Below are positions 1 through 8,381 of a DNA stretch of 64,000 nt, piece by piece; position 1 is the stretch's first letter; each line of letters begins with the position of its first letter. The notes beneath the pieces were generated by a model. It searched no databases. It was not told where the DNA came from and saw only the letters and a program-made list of their open reading frames with translations. The DNA lies in the NCBI GenBank assembly GCA_024233215.1, contig JACKPW010000003.1:375180-439179 (forward strand), in the 5' to 3' direction. Source of the DNA: Verrucomicrobiales bacterium. Lineage in GTDB: Bacteria; Verrucomicrobiota; Verrucomicrobiia; Limisphaerales; J093. The position numbers and the translations under genes are program-made.

Positions 1-269
1 CCTGTGGAACAGGGCCAGAACAGGCAAAAAGAACCCTCGCTTCACAGCCGCAACGGACTTGCGAGCACGGTCGGGATCCGTGAACGGAGCTATTCGGGTC
101 CTGGATCTTTCCACCGTCCGCGCGCGGAGGCGGGATCGTGGGACGGTCGAGACATCCGGATTCTCCGCAGCGGACGACGGTATGGAGACGTCGCGGGGAA
201 GCCGCTATGCGGTCCTCACCGACGAGGGACCCTCGGGTCGGCGGCCGAACATGGAGTCGCAACACGAAG
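1..269. other. Left edge, no gene seen
   Basis: Short open frames here overlap each other and lack ribosome binding sites or recognisable motifs. I see no supportable gene before the promoter of the ATPase. Confidence 0.5.
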
Positions 270-313
270 TTGACGATACGTCATAATGGCACTATATGGT
301 GTTTTATTATGAC
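270..313 (+). promoter_or_regulatory. Promoter and inverted-repeat operator of the ATPase gene
   Basis: A sigma-70-like pair is visible: TTGACG at 270-275 and TATATG at 293-298, 17 bp apart. The predicted transcription start, around 304-306, is only a few bases before the ATG at 309, so the mRNA would be nearly leaderless, and no Shine-Dalgarno sequence is seen. An inverted repeat, GTCATAAT at 280-287 and ATTATGAC at 306-313, frames the -10 box and covers the start codon. It could be a repressor site; the regulator is unknown. Confidence 0.5.
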
Positions 314-1529
314 ACATTACCTTCCCCGTGAAATCACCCCGCGCCTGATCCGGGCGTTGCGTCGGTTGCCAATCGTGGTGCTCTCGGGGCTGCGGCAGAC
401 CGGCAAGAGCACCCTGCTGCAAAACGAGGAGGAGCTTGCCCGTGGCCACGCCTACCGAACCTTGGACGACTTCGCCACATTGAAAGCGGCGCAGGGCAAT
501 CCGGAGTCGTTGCTGGAAGGAGCCGTGATGCTCGATGAGGTGCAGCGGTGTCCGGAACTTCTGGTCGCGCTGAAGCGTACCGTGGACAAGCGCCGCCAGC
601 CAGGGAGGTTCCTGCTTTCCGGTTCGGCCAATCTGGCCCTGCTCGGCCGGGTCTCCGAAACCCTGGCGGGTCGTGCGGCCTACATCGCACTCCATCCCAT
701 GACCCGACGCGAACAGCGCGGCGGGACGACCCGGGAGCCAGTGCTCGTCAACTTCCTCAACTCCTCGACCCTTCCTTCCGGGAAAGCCGAGCCGCTCGCG
801 GAGGCGGAGGTGTTGCGGGGCGGCCTGCCGCCGGCTTGCCTGGGTGACTCGGAAGGCGTTGAGGAGTGGTTCCGGGGTTACGTGCAGACCTACGTCGAGC
901 GAGACGTGCGGCAGCTTTCGGCGATCACCGATCTGCTGGCCTTCCGCACGCTGGCCCAGCTGGCGGCCTTGCGTTCGGGACAGGTGCTGGTCATCAGCAG
1001 CCTGGCCCGGGATGCCAAGCTTAATGCGGTGACGGCGGGTCGCTACCTGGATCTGCTGGAGGCTTCCTTCCTCATTCACCGGCTCCCGCCGTTTCTGAAG
1101 AACCGGAGTTCCCGCCTGGTGAAGTCGCCAAAACTGCACTTCACCGACAGCGGGTTGGCGGCGCATCTGGCGGGTGTCACCTCGCTTGAACCGGGGCAGG
1201 ACGACCTGCTGCGCGGCGCCTTGTTCGAGACCTACATGGCGCAGAACCTGGCTGCTTTGCTGGAAGCGCACCTCCCCGACGCACGTTTGGGCTACTGGCA
1301 CGAGCAGGGGCGGCATGAAGTGGATTTCGTGATCGAACTGGGGCGGCGGGTGATGGCCATTGAGGTCAAGGCTGCCACCCGTTGGGGCGAGAACGACCTG
1401 TCGGGTCTGCGCACCTTTCTGGAACGCACGCCGACCTGCGTTGCCGCGGTGCTTGCCTACAACGGTCGGGAGGCTGTCGAATTGGGCAAGAGGCTCTTCG
1501 CCATTCCGATGGGACATCTGCTGGCGTAG
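309..1529 (+). CDS. AAA ATPase with DUF4143 C-terminal domain
   Basis: A 406-residue protein of the AAA_14/DUF4143 family. The N-terminal P-loop domain has Walker A GLRQTGKST near residue 29 and Walker B VMLDEVQ near 75, followed by a sensor-like LLSGSANL. The C-terminal DUF4143 part contains HEVDFVIELGRRVMAIEVK, a PD-(D/E)XK-like D...ExK pattern. Members are common, mobile and poorly understood; many lie in accessory regions. An in-frame extension upstream to 138 exists, but the promoter at 270-298 and the usual family N-terminus (YLPREI...) favour the ATG at 309. No partner gene lies close by. Confidence 0.85.
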   Translation: MTHYLPREITPRLIRALRRLPIVVLSGLRQTGKSTLLQNEEELARGHAYRTLDDFATLKAAQGNPESLLEGAVMLDEVQRCPELLVALKRTVDKRRQPGRFLLSGSANLALLGRVSETLAGRAAYIALHPMTRREQRGGTTREPVLVNFLNSSTLPSGKAEPLAEAEVLRGGLPPACLGDSEGVEEWFRGYVQTYVERDVRQLSAITDLLAFRTLAQLAALRSGQVLVISSLARDAKLNAVTAGRYLDLLEASFLIHRLPPFLKNRSSRLVKSPKLHFTDSGLAAHLAGVTSLEPGQDDLLRGALFETYMAQNLAALLEAHLPDARLGYWHEQGRHEVDFVIELGRRVMAIEVKAATRWGENDLSGLRTFLERTPTCVAAVLAYNGREAVELGKRLFAIPMGHLLA

Positions 1530-2111
1530 CCCGGCCTTGAGACCGCTCCTTCAGCCACACCTTATGGACTCCTCTCCCGCCGTCGGCTTGCGCTCTCACC
1601 TTTCGCAGGCGGAGCCTTGCCGCGCGCCTTGGCGTCCACCGAGCGGGATTCAAGGATTCGCCTACCCCAGATCTGATACTCTATCTGATACCGGATGCCC
1701 AAAAATGGGCCCACGTGAGTCCCAGAGAGTCCACCAAACGATCCTGCAAGGCCTTGCAGCGTGGGAATTTAGGGTACTCCAGTCCATTTGAGTCCACGTG
1801 GGGGAAATCAGTGGACAGCGATTATGAGTCGCCTGCTCTAACCACTGAGCTACGGGCCCTATATATAATTGATGGACAATGACTTGTGGACTCACTGTGT
1901 TTCTCCACAAATTGCGCGATGATACCGCTGTCACAAACGGAAGTCCTCCCCGCATCATGGGACAGAGCGGTCAGTGGCACAAACCGTGAGTGGCCGATCA
2001 CAGTCATCACCGTCCATCGAGCACCCACTCTGTTCGCTCCCAAGCGGAGGACAAGCTTATTCGGCAGCTGAGTCGAAGGTCCCACCGCAGTCAGTCCTGT
2101 ACACCGGGTTG
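1530..2111. other. Gene-free junction with palindrome and TGGACTC repeats
   Basis: No gene seen. The stretch holds a perfect 16-bp palindrome CTGCAAGGCCTTGCAG at 1744-1759 and several copies, in both orientations, of the heptamer GAGTCCA/TGGACTC (around 1726, 1788 and 1886) flanking the tRNA-Ile fragment. Such short repeats beside a tRNA resemble integrase arm-binding sites of an old attachment region, but this is inference. Confidence 0.4.
1817..1859 (-). pseudogene. 5' half of tRNA-Ile(CAU)
   Basis: Reading the minus strand from 1859, the acceptor 5' strand GGGCCCG, a full D-arm and a complete anticodon arm with loop CTCATAA are present. The D-arm and anticodon arm match the bacterial tRNA-Ile2 (CAU, lysidine type) pattern. 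Homology stops straight after the anticodon stem, and no T-arm or matching acceptor strand follows in the expected place. It is therefore a broken tRNA, most likely left by integration or excision of a mobile element in this gene. Confidence 0.7.
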
Positions 2112-2789
2112 CTATGCCCGCTCGGTCCGGACCATATCCGACCCAAGGACGGCCACCGGTAGCACGCCCTTGGCTTTCACGTTGAGCGGATTGACATCCG
2201 AGCCGGGCTTGATGTCCACGTCTCCAGCGATTAGTTCATAGCCGTAGGCTTGGATCTCCGACACTGAAAAGGCCCCATCGCTTTGAGGCGGGACCTTGCC
2301 GCTGAAACGCAGCGCCGACGCGATGATCGGTGCAGGCAGGATGTACTGCTCGGTCTCGTCCTGCGGGTTGGGGCGGGTCTGCATCCCGAAGACGTTGACC
2401 CCATTGACGAAGTCCGCGTTCGGGACGTCCCACGCAGTCTTCCACAGCCCGTCTTGGGGATCGTAGTATTCCAGAAGATAGGCGTCGTTATCATCGGCCT
2501 GCACCACCAAGGACTCGATGGTGAAGGTGCCCAGGAGGTCGATTTCGACCGTCGCTCCCGGGGAGTCTCCTTCGGTCCACCAGATGGTGCCTCCGTACCA
2601 AACCGTACCTGCCGGAACGAACAGGCCATCGGTGACAGTGGCGGCTGGGGAAGTGTATCCAGGGTAGTAGGTCCCGCCAGAAGTGAAGAACGACCCGTTC
2701 AAAGTGACGGGCTTGTTCAGCGTGACGTTCGAGGCGTGTGAGGTCGCCAGAACAAGGGTGGCGACCCCCAACATGCATGTGATCTTCAT
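2112..2789 (-). CDS. Secreted protein, C-terminally truncated
   Basis: The ATG at 2789 starts a clear signal peptide (MKITCMLGVATLVLATSHAS), so I prefer it to the longer in-frame start at 2900. The mature part has the look of a discoidin-like beta-sandwich (NVTLNKPVTLNGSF..., then VEIDLLGTFTIESLVVQADD and ALRFSG). It ends with GDVDIKPGSDVNPLNVKAKG and VLPVAVLGS. That IKPGSDxNxxNxKxKGxxPVAxLG motif usually opens a longer C-terminal module in surface proteins, yet here the frame closes nine residues later (DMVRTERA). The 3' end was probably lost in the rearranged zone. Confidence 0.6.
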   Translation of the reverse strand: MKITCMLGVATLVLATSHASNVTLNKPVTLNGSFFTSGGTYYPGYTSPAATVTDGLFVPAGTVWYGGTIWWTEGDSPGATVEIDLLGTFTIESLVVQADDNDAYLLEYYDPQDGLWKTAWDVPNADFVNGVNVFGMQTRPNPQDETEQYILPAPIIASALRFSGKVPPQSDGAFSVSEIQAYGYELIAGDVDIKPGSDVNPLNVKAKGVLPVAVLGSDMVRTERA

Positions 2790-2974
2790 TTGAGTTATTC
2801 TGTATCGCTTAAACCAGTTGCTGGCCAAGGCACTACGATCTGCAGTGCGAAAACCCACCAGCACCACAGGGTATGCGACGGGATAGCAGAAAGCAAGCAT
2901 ACGTAATAGAACGCATGCACTACGCTAACCGTAATCCAACGACTTCCCGTCCATCGAAGACCGGCTGCGTCCAC

Positions 2975-3254
2975 TTATGCGGTCGCTCCAGAACTGATCC
3001 CCCAAAACTCCGCCGCCTGCTCCCGCGTGACCAGCTCCCGATAGTGCGTCAGCAACACCTGCGGGCTGTTCCCGAGTTCGAGGGCGACCGCGGCGGCGTC
3101 TTTCCGCAGGGCAAGGAGCTGTGAAGCCGCCGTGTGGCGCAGGACATCCTGCGGCCACGCCTTGAAACCGAGGCGATCCCGCATCGCCCGGAGCCAGCGG
3201 CGGCGGGACACGGACGGGACCGGGAGGTCCGCCTTCAGCTTGCGGGCCAGGGCT
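2975..3254 (-). pseudogene. Tyrosine integrase, C-terminal fragment (second copy)
   Basis: On the minus strand from about 3254 the translation is nearly identical to the last 80-90 residues of the intact integrase at 27517-28653: KLKADLPVP, then RRRWLRAMRD, LRHTAASQLL and LLTHYRELV. It keeps the C-terminal catalytic Arg and the Tyr nucleophile but lacks everything upstream. Homology breaks at about 3254, just before the end of lpxD, and again near the stop codon. The matching N-terminal scrap lies at 4733-4775 on the same strand. Confidence 0.8.
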
Positions 3255-3321
3255 ACCCCTGCCTCCCGCACCGCTCCCTCCTTGGCCCCCTGGGCGCTTT
3301 CCCCTTTGGCCTGAGGTCCGT

Positions 3322-4356
3322 TCAGGAAGCCGCAGAAGGCTTGACGTTGGCTGAGCGGATCAGGTCGGGGAGTCTCTTCAGAGCGGCCCATTGGCGCAGG
3401 GTTTGGCGGTAATCTGCGGCCGGGTAGCCAACCACGGTTTGCCCGGCGGGTACATCAGCCCCCACCGCCGATGCGCCGCCAATGCGCGCTCCGCTACCGA
3501 TGGTAATGTGGTCCTTGAGAGCGACGCACCCCGCGATCACAACACCATCGCCCAGCGTAACCGACCCGGCGACCGCGGTACAGGCGGCGATCACGCAGCA
3601 TGATCCGATTCGGCAGTTGTGGCCAATTTGCACCAGGTTGTCGATCTTGGTGCCCGCCCCGATCGTGGTGGCGCTGAACTTCCCGCGGTCGACGCAACTG
3701 TTCGCGCCGATCTCCACGCCATCACCGAGGACGACCGTTCCGATTTGCGGGATCTTGACCAGGCTGCGGCCGTCCAGGGAAGGGCGGTAGCCGAAGCCAT
3801 CGGCGCCGATGGAGACGTTCGCGTGGAGGATGCAGCCGTTGCCGATGCGGCAGCGCTCGCGGACGACCACACCAGGCCACAGGATGCATCGGGTGCCGAC
3901 CACGGAGTGATCCAGCACGGTCACGTTGGCATACAGGCGTGTTCCCGCGCCGATCTCAGCGCCGGGCCCGACGTAGCATCCCGGGCCGACCGACACTCCG
4001 TCCCCGAGGATCGCGGTGGCATCGACGGCTGCTTGCGGATGGACTCCTGCGGAGCCCACCGGCACCGGGGGCTGAAACATGGCCAACACCTCGGCCATGG
4101 CCAGATCAGCGCTGGGCACCCGGATCAGAGCTCGACCGGGCCCCGGGTCGACGGCGAGATCCTGATTCACGAGTGCCGCCGATGCGCGGGAATCGTTCCA
4201 CAGGGGCACGTACTGCTTGCCGCCAATGAAGGTCAGGTGGTTCGCTTTGGCCGACTCGATTTCCTCGATCCCGCTGATGGCGATCGTCGGGTCACCCACG
4301 ACGAGTCCGGAGATCCTCTCCGCGATGGTTTGGATGGTGAGGCTAATGGTGTTCAC
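3322..4356 (-). CDS. lpxD: UDP-3-O-acylglucosamine N-acyltransferase
   Basis: LpxD adds the second acyl chain to UDP-3-O-acylglucosamine in lipid A synthesis. The N-terminal domain (TIQTIAERISGLVVGDPTIAISG...) matches LpxD, and then many left-handed beta-helix hexapeptides follow (ILGDGVSVGPGCYVGPGAEIGAGT). The catalytic-His segment NLVQIGHNCRIGS is intact, as is FGYRPS. The length is normal. GTG at 4356 gives the usual N-terminus; an upstream GTG at 4407 adds 17 unlike residues. Oddly, it lies on the same strand between the two ends of a broken integrase gene. Verrucomicrobia often carry several lpxD copies, so this may not be the essential one. Confidence 0.9.
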   Translation of the reverse strand: MNTISLTIQTIAERISGLVVGDPTIAISGIEEIESAKANHLTFIGGKQYVPLWNDSRASAALVNQDLAVDPGPGRALIRVPSADLAMAEVLAMFQPPVPVGSAGVHPQAAVDATAILGDGVSVGPGCYVGPGAEIGAGTRLYANVTVLDHSVVGTRCILWPGVVVRERCRIGNGCILHANVSIGADGFGYRPSLDGRSLVKIPQIGTVVLGDGVEIGANSCVDRGKFSATTIGAGTKIDNLVQIGHNCRIGSCCVIAACTAVAGSVTLGDGVVIAGCVALKDHITIGSGARIGGASAVGADVPAGQTVVGYPAADYRQTLRQWAALKRLPDLIRSANVKPSAAS

Positions 4357-4407
4357 GGCAGGTCGGTGTCTGCGGATGTTGAGTCCGGTTGAAGCTCCGC
4401 GATCCAC

Positions 4408-4732
4408 GGAGCAGCGAACGACAATTGATTTCCTTGCGAGTATCCCGGCCAGAAGATGGCGCGGAGACGACGAATGCTCTCGGCCGCAATTCTGTCCCGG
4501 GATTGATCGTCATGGGCGCCATCTTCTTGAGTTCCTGATTCGCTTCGAGTCTACGGCACGGGTGGCCTGGAAACACAGAATAATGGGCTCCCTCCTAACA
4601 AATGGGGCGAGCAGACGCCAGGGTAGATCGTCACCGATGCCAGCCAGCCGGAAGGGTCAGACAGTGCCGGCGGATTCCGCAGGACGCTGCACTTACACGC
4701 GCCGGCGTGTCGGTGCCCCGGTATTGGGTAAA
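4408..4732. other. Gene-free stretch upstream of lpxD
   Basis: No gene, RNA or repeat recognised. It fills the gap between lpxD and the integrase N-terminal scrap and would hold the lpxD promoter, which I could not identify. Confidence 0.4.
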
Positions 4733-4775
4733 CCGTCAGCATGGTGCCAAACAGTGCCACATTTTCTTCCGACAA
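4733..4775 (-). pseudogene. Tyrosine integrase, N-terminal scrap (second copy)
   Basis: A TTG start at 4775 gives MSEENVALFGTMLTV, matching the first 14 residues of the intact integrase (MSEENQALFGTVLTL) at 28653. After that the sequence is unrelated. With the C-terminal piece at 2975-3254 it marks one integrase gene whose middle was replaced by lpxD and flanking DNA. Confidence 0.75.
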
Positions 4776-4926
4776 CTTCGGAAAAGTCCAGGGAAACTCA
4801 CGACAACTCGGGTATTTCGGGAACCTGAAAAAAAGGTCCTAAGCCCTTGGCGATCAACGCAAAGCCTTGGTGGGAAAGGTGGTGGGCGATACAGGACTCG
4901 AACCTGTGACCCGCTCCGTGTAAAGG
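4744..4926. repeat. 183-bp direct repeat, distal attachment copy
   Basis: Matches 28622-28804 over its whole length without gaps, with about ten mismatches counted by eye. It spans the first codons of the integrase gene, the integrase-tRNA gap and the tRNA-Val 3' half. Identity ends sharply after TAAAGG at 4926, where the other copy continues into the rest of tRNA-Val. It is the left boundary of the 23.9-kb element. Confidence 0.9.
4880..4926 (-). pseudogene. 3' half of tRNA-Val (attachment site copy)
   Basis: The minus strand gives the anticodon-loop to CCA part of tRNA-Val(UAC), including a full T-arm and the acceptor 3' strand. The 5' half is absent. This is the usual partial tRNA copy left at the far end of an element that integrates in a tRNA 3' end. 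Confidence 0.9.
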
Positions 4927-6028
4927 TTCCCTTTGCCGCCTTGCTATGAACGGCTTACGTTCATTAACGCCATTAGGTGCCATGTTTGTGGCATCCATGT
5001 TTGACGCCTCATCTACGCGCTAACAACCTGTGCATCAGTAACGTCGGAATGAGAGCGGCCACGGTAATCGAGGGGTGGCCCCCCCGTTCCTGATCACGGT
5101 ATTCGGGGTAATGCCGTTTCGACCCTCACTGAGCCTCCTCTGGGTCGGCGAAGCCGCTTCTCCTCTGCTGGTGCAGTGGAAATGCGATAAATCCCAGGGG
5201 GTTTGGGGGACAGCGTCCCCCAAGGCCATTTGCGCGACGCCGGCCTCCGCCGTTTCCGCGTATCTCCTCAGGCCCCGCAGGGAAACGGAAACGGGAAACG
5301 ACCGGATGGATCGGGATGTGCGAGGGACGACTCGATCTTGGAACTTCCCCTCAATTTGGCTGACCGCCCAAGATTGGCGTGGTGTTGAGATATTTGATGG
5401 ACGACGATCGGAGGCCCGCCAGGCAGCGCGGAGCTGCTTGTCAGGGAGAGAAACGGCATGGCATGGAAGTTGCGTAAGAATCCCGCGACTTCCATCGAGT
5501 ATGGTGATCGCAGCGCCATCATTTACCGTGGCCGGTCTCAAACCACAAACAGCACCATGCTTCGCCTTCTAAGACGAACGAATACGCTGCGCCGTCCTGG
5601 CGCGGGTGCCTCTCCTTGGAGCACAAGCGAAGGACCCGCAGTGCGCAGACCCTTCGACACCAAGGCGGCTGACTGGCAAACCGAACGCAGCTCCGATGCA
5701 CACACACCGGGATCCCGGCACCGGACCAAGGTTTCAGAAGCAGCTGTTAAGGAGCTATTGCTGGTCTACCGTTTGTTTCGCCTCGCCGTTTCCGTCATGT
5801 CGTCGCCGCAGGAGACGCCTCACTAAACTGTTAACAGGTGTTGACATTAACGTGGCAACAGCCCGAAAATCCCCCGGTGATCTTCCCCGGGCGGCCAACC
5901 CCCGGTAGCCAGGTATGCTGGCACGGAAGAGTGCGGCAGTATCGTGCTCAAAGGAGCCAATGACTAGTTGCTTGTTACTGCCTCCGCCAGACGGCACTAC
6001 AATTGTACCTTAACGGAACACGAAGGGC
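4927..6028. other. Gene-free 1.1-kb element end
   Basis: No supportable gene. Open frames here show no domain, no ribosome binding site and overlapping shadows on both strands. It is the tRNA-distal end of the element and likely holds attachment-arm sites and the promoter of the LRR gene. Confidence 0.45.
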
Positions 6029-8368
6029 ATGATCCGCTACGCCGAGACTTTCGAGCCACGGTCTCTTGGCAACGCTATAGAAGCGGCAAACGCCGCATAT
6101 AATTCTCTCGCGCCGGCGGGACACATTGTAATCCGCGCCTTCGACCCACCCAGGGCATACCGCGAAGCTAGTAGCCGGATAAAGTGGGCGGCTAAAGAGA
6201 AACCCTCCGCGCTATACCTATGGACGTTCGGCCTGACGCAACTACCCGGCACCATTGGGAGATTACAGGACCTGCGCTACTTGTCCCTTTCGCGCAACCT
6301 TTTAGAAGACCTGCCCGATTCAATCGGTCGAATGCTGCAGCTTGAGGTGCTTGATCTCTCGTACAACCAGCTCAAGCGCTTGCCACCAGGGCTGGGTCGC
6401 CTTTCCCGGCTAAGCTATCTCATCATCAGAGGAAATCGCGGGGAGTTACCCGATAATTTCGCAGGGCTCATTCGCCTGCAGACACTCGACCTCGCCGGAG
6501 GGACGCTATCCAGTATCCCGGACTCGATCACTGCACTGCCCAACCTGCAGTGCCTTTTCGTATCGCGGAATCAGCTACAAGGGCTACCCGAATCACTAGA
6601 TGGGCTTAAGGGCTTGAAACGTTTCGTTCTCCGCCACAACAGACTGACCACGCTGCCAAACAGCGTAGGCGCCCTGTCACAGCTAGTTGAGTTAGACGTT
6701 AGCTACAACAAGCTAGCGGAGCTACCACAGTCTGTAGGAGATCTTGAGAACCTTGTGCTGCTGGACGCGCGATGCAACTCGCTTTGCTCCCTCCCGGAAT
6801 CGCTAGGGTCGATCAAAACACTGCGAATGCTGGATCTTACCGACAACTTACTCACAACCCTTCCATTGTCGCTTTCACGCCTCCACCAACTGACGGAGCT
6901 TGGTCTCGCCCGCAACGCGTTGTCCACTCTACCCGACGTGTTCGGTGAGTTTCCACGGCTAACGACCCTCAGTCTAAGCCGCAATGACCTCACCGAGATC
7001 CCCACCTCCCTGGGCGAAGTGCCGTTGTTGACAGCACTCGATCTGAGCGGCAACTGCCTTGCATCATTACCCCTCTCGCTCGCTAAGCTCATTCATCTGA
7101 GGCTCCTTAACCTCAGCGGCAACGACTTCACCGCCTTGCCCGCGTTCGTGACCGCACTACCTCACCTGACTATATTGATTCTTGCCGGCAACCTACTGAC
7201 GTCTATCCCCGAGTCATTAAGCCAGCTTTCTCGCTTGAGGAGACTCGATCTTAGCGGCAATCAATTAACTGAGGTGCCTGCCTCTCTTGGGCTCCTACGA
7301 CATTTGGAGGAATTAGATTTAAGTGGGAACCAGCTGGCGACACTGCCAGACGCGCTCTGCCAGCTTTCAGAGCTACGAGTCCTGCACTTAGCGAACAACA
7401 ACCTGACGGAGATACCCCATTGCGTTCGCGCAATGACATCTTTGTCAAGACTCTCTCTCCACGAAAACGAAAGAATACAATTGCCGCAGGAGCTAATCGG
7501 GTCGGAGCGTGCAAAGGACATACTAACGTTCCTTGCTCAAGAACTCACGCCTGTGAGTCCTAACGAAAACCGCGAAGATGTGCCGGGAAGACACCGACCT
7601 GGCCGCAATAATAGCGAGAAGAGACGTTTGCCCGAAAGGCAGACTTCCCCCGCGCAAGTTGCACCGGATGGCGAGGTGCGCGAGAACGAGGGGGATTGGT
7701 CCTCTGGGGCAGGAGAGAGACATCTGTGGCAGGTAGATGACTATTTGGCGATCTTGGACCACATCGATCCGACCGACGAGATCGTGTCTGATCAATTAGG
7801 CGGTGTTTTTCGGCGCCTCGGAAGAAGCATGCGACAGATGTCCACGCGACCAGGAAGTAGGCTGTTGTGCAACGCATTTTATCATGACATATTGCGGCAG
7901 CAGTTTATGTACGATGTGGAGCCAGGATGTGCCACACCTGGAAAGCAGCTTATCCGTAACGCGGCAACTATATTTCAGGAAAAGAGAGCGACGTGTATCG
8001 ACATATGCTGTCTGTTCGCGGCAATGCTCGAAGCTGCCCATCAGCAGCCGCTCGTCGCCCTGCTTACCGCCCGGGAACACAGGCATGCTATAGTTGGCTA
8101 TCGCGTACCCGGCGAGCCGGCCTGGGACAAACCGTCCATCGGCATGCTTAGACGCGCTACAAGGGATGGGAGCGCGGTTTTCTTCGAGGGAACCGGGGTT
8201 CTCGATTCAGAAGAAGTCCTCGGGGGAGAGGAGGAGTGGATGCGATACACAAACACGCTGTCTTTTGCCGACGCGCAGATCGCAGCGACGCGATTGCTTA
8301 CTGACGGCAACGTCGAGATGGGGTTTCTGCTGGATGTCCGGGTCCAGCGCTTACGGCAAACACGATAA
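6029..8368 (+). CDS. Leucine-rich-repeat protein with transglutaminase-like peptidase domain
   Basis: A 779-residue protein. Residues 59-510 are about 19 leucine-rich repeats of 23 residues (LxxLDLSxNxLxxLPxSLGxL), one of 22. A charged linker follows (about 510-565). The C-terminal domain has a transglutaminase-like pattern: KRATCIDICCLFAAMLEAA with candidate nucleophile Cys656, then EHRHAIVGYR with His686, then AVFFEGTGV with Glu719 as candidate third residue, and LSFADAQ. The same order occurs in the transglutaminase-like domain of DUF4011-type helicases. No signal peptide or membrane segment is seen, so it is probably cytoplasmic. The next gene starts 13 nt downstream. A+T-ending codons are commoner than in its neighbours, suggesting transfer. 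A sensor-protease role in defence is inferred. Confidence 0.8.
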   Translation: MIRYAETFEPRSLGNAIEAANAAYNSLAPAGHIVIRAFDPPRAYREASSRIKWAAKEKPSALYLWTFGLTQLPGTIGRLQDLRYLSLSRNLLEDLPDSIGRMLQLEVLDLSYNQLKRLPPGLGRLSRLSYLIIRGNRGELPDNFAGLIRLQTLDLAGGTLSSIPDSITALPNLQCLFVSRNQLQGLPESLDGLKGLKRFVLRHNRLTTLPNSVGALSQLVELDVSYNKLAELPQSVGDLENLVLLDARCNSLCSLPESLGSIKTLRMLDLTDNLLTTLPLSLSRLHQLTELGLARNALSTLPDVFGEFPRLTTLSLSRNDLTEIPTSLGEVPLLTALDLSGNCLASLPLSLAKLIHLRLLNLSGNDFTALPAFVTALPHLTILILAGNLLTSIPESLSQLSRLRRLDLSGNQLTEVPASLGLLRHLEELDLSGNQLATLPDALCQLSELRVLHLANNNLTEIPHCVRAMTSLSRLSLHENERIQLPQELIGSERAKDILTFLAQELTPVSPNENREDVPGRHRPGRNNSEKRRLPERQTSPAQVAPDGEVRENEGDWSSGAGERHLWQVDDYLAILDHIDPTDEIVSDQLGGVFRRLGRSMRQMSTRPGSRLLCNAFYHDILRQQFMYDVEPGCATPGKQLIRNAATIFQEKRATCIDICCLFAAMLEAAHQQPLVALLTAREHRHAIVGYRVPGEPAWDKPSIGMLRRATRDGSAVFFEGTGVLDSEEVLGGEEEWMRYTNTLSFADAQIAATRLLTDGNVEMGFLLDVRVQRLRQTR

Positions 8369-8381
8369 GTAGAGAGATACA

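Noticed and set aside
216..1517. 433-codon reverse frame opposite the AAA ATPase
   Set aside because: Antisense to a gene with clear Walker motifs; the translation has no recognisable features.
1690..1859. An intron-bearing complete tRNA-Ile with the GTGGGCCCA near 1693-1705 as its 3' acceptor strand
   Set aside because: The strand could pair with GGGCCCG, but no T-arm with a TTCGA-type loop lies before it, so chance similarity is more likely.
1662..1958. Reverse frame containing PVAQWLEQATHNRCP
   Set aside because: False translation across the tRNA-Ile fragment.
5075..5572. 165-codon forward frame in the element end
   Set aside because: No ribosome site or motif, overlapped by reverse frames of equal length; composition does not look coding.
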